DNA of 38,765 bases from a virus, in IMG/VR virus record IMGVR_UViG_3300042988_002205, positions 1 to 38,765 of that record. One strand, 5' to 3'. Made by a program: the position numbers and the translations under genes. Below the pieces are notes generated by a model that saw only the letters and a program-made list of their open reading frames with translations, was not told the origin of the DNA and searched no databases. Shown here piece after piece: positions 38,651 through 38,765 of the stretch; the first letter of the stretch is position 1, and each line of letters opens with the position of its first letter.

Positions 38651-38765
38651 TTAGCGCGGCCCCGGCGGCGGCGCGGGCACCCGGCTGAGGTAACCGCGGG
38701 CCACGAGTTCCTCTACCGACTGCGGCACACGCTGTTGCTCGGCCGCGAACTTGCGCGCGACCTGC
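38651..38765 (-). CDS. Partial host gene, C-terminal end
   Basis: A minus-strand frame enters from the right edge and stops at TAA (38651-38653). The last 37 residues include FAAEQQRVPQSVEELVARGYLSRVPAPPPGPR, which resembles the C-terminal end of small secreted or pilin-like verrucomicrobial proteins (L-x-x-L-V-x-x-G-Y-L-x-x-x-P-x-P-P-P). It marks the host side of the right phage boundary. If the phage inserted here, the gene's last codons may come from phage DNA. Confidence 0.55.
   Translation of the reverse strand, partial: QVARKFAAEQQRVPQSVEELVARGYLSRVPAPPPGPR

Overview
The window is almost entirely a Mu-like transposable prophage of about 38.5 kb in a high-GC host. The right edge (38651-38765, minus strand) runs into what looks like the 3' end of a host gene. 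The host is probably a member of the Verrucomicrobiota or a close relative. This guess rests on the dispersed repeats: CACGAAACA 9-mer repeats ahead of start codons, GGGACGCG/CGCGTCCC-TACC palindromes, GAGGACG heptamers and GCGGATT-type repeats. I associate this mix with that phylum from general knowledge; no search was run.

Layout. (1) 171-8167, minus strand: a lipoprotein, a terminator, a membrane/lysis-type protein, then a block of Mu late head genes (Mu 25/26/27-like, terminase, portal, F-like and G-like). (2) 8264-8740: a repressor-type switch, with a ribbon-helix-helix gene facing left, an operator/promoter with helically phased CTCTA motifs, and a rightward, apparently leaderless early transcript. 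(3) 8738-15815: about eighteen small early genes, many joined by ATGA or GTGA overlaps, including a ParB-like protein and a Mu Gam-like DNA-end protector. (4) 15871-19070: the MuA-like transposase and MuB-like AAA+ ATPase. (5) 19272-21248: six integron attC sites with five small cassette ORFs and a cytosine-5 DNA methyltransferase, and no integron integrase. (6) 21613-38604: protease/scaffold, decoration protein, major capsid, a glycosyltransferase, head-tail joining proteins, a very large secreted-type fibre, a LamG protein, tail tube, tail chaperones with a -1 frameshift, a short tape measure, tail-tip proteins and a second DNA methyltransferase.

How it works together. The early operon is expressed from the 8703-8731 promoter under the neighbouring repressor. 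MuA and MuB carry out replicative transposition and Gam protects DNA ends. The two divergent late blocks make a siphovirus-like virion: tape measure, tail tube and tail chaperones are present, and no tail sheath was seen. Two DNA methyltransferases probably protect the phage DNA from restriction.

The strongest candidate for something undescribed is the array of attC sites and cassettes between MuB and the protease gene. It would be a cassette cluster lacking an integrase (CALIN type) carried by a transposable phage. Every attC also carries an ATG from which an open frame runs out of the site into the cassette, or stops in an ATGA overlap with the cassette start. Secondary points are the split and inverted head module, in-frame palindromic repeats in at least four phage genes, and a clear A_AAT_TTT frameshift site. 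All calls are by eye from sequence; no alignment, folding or database search was run.
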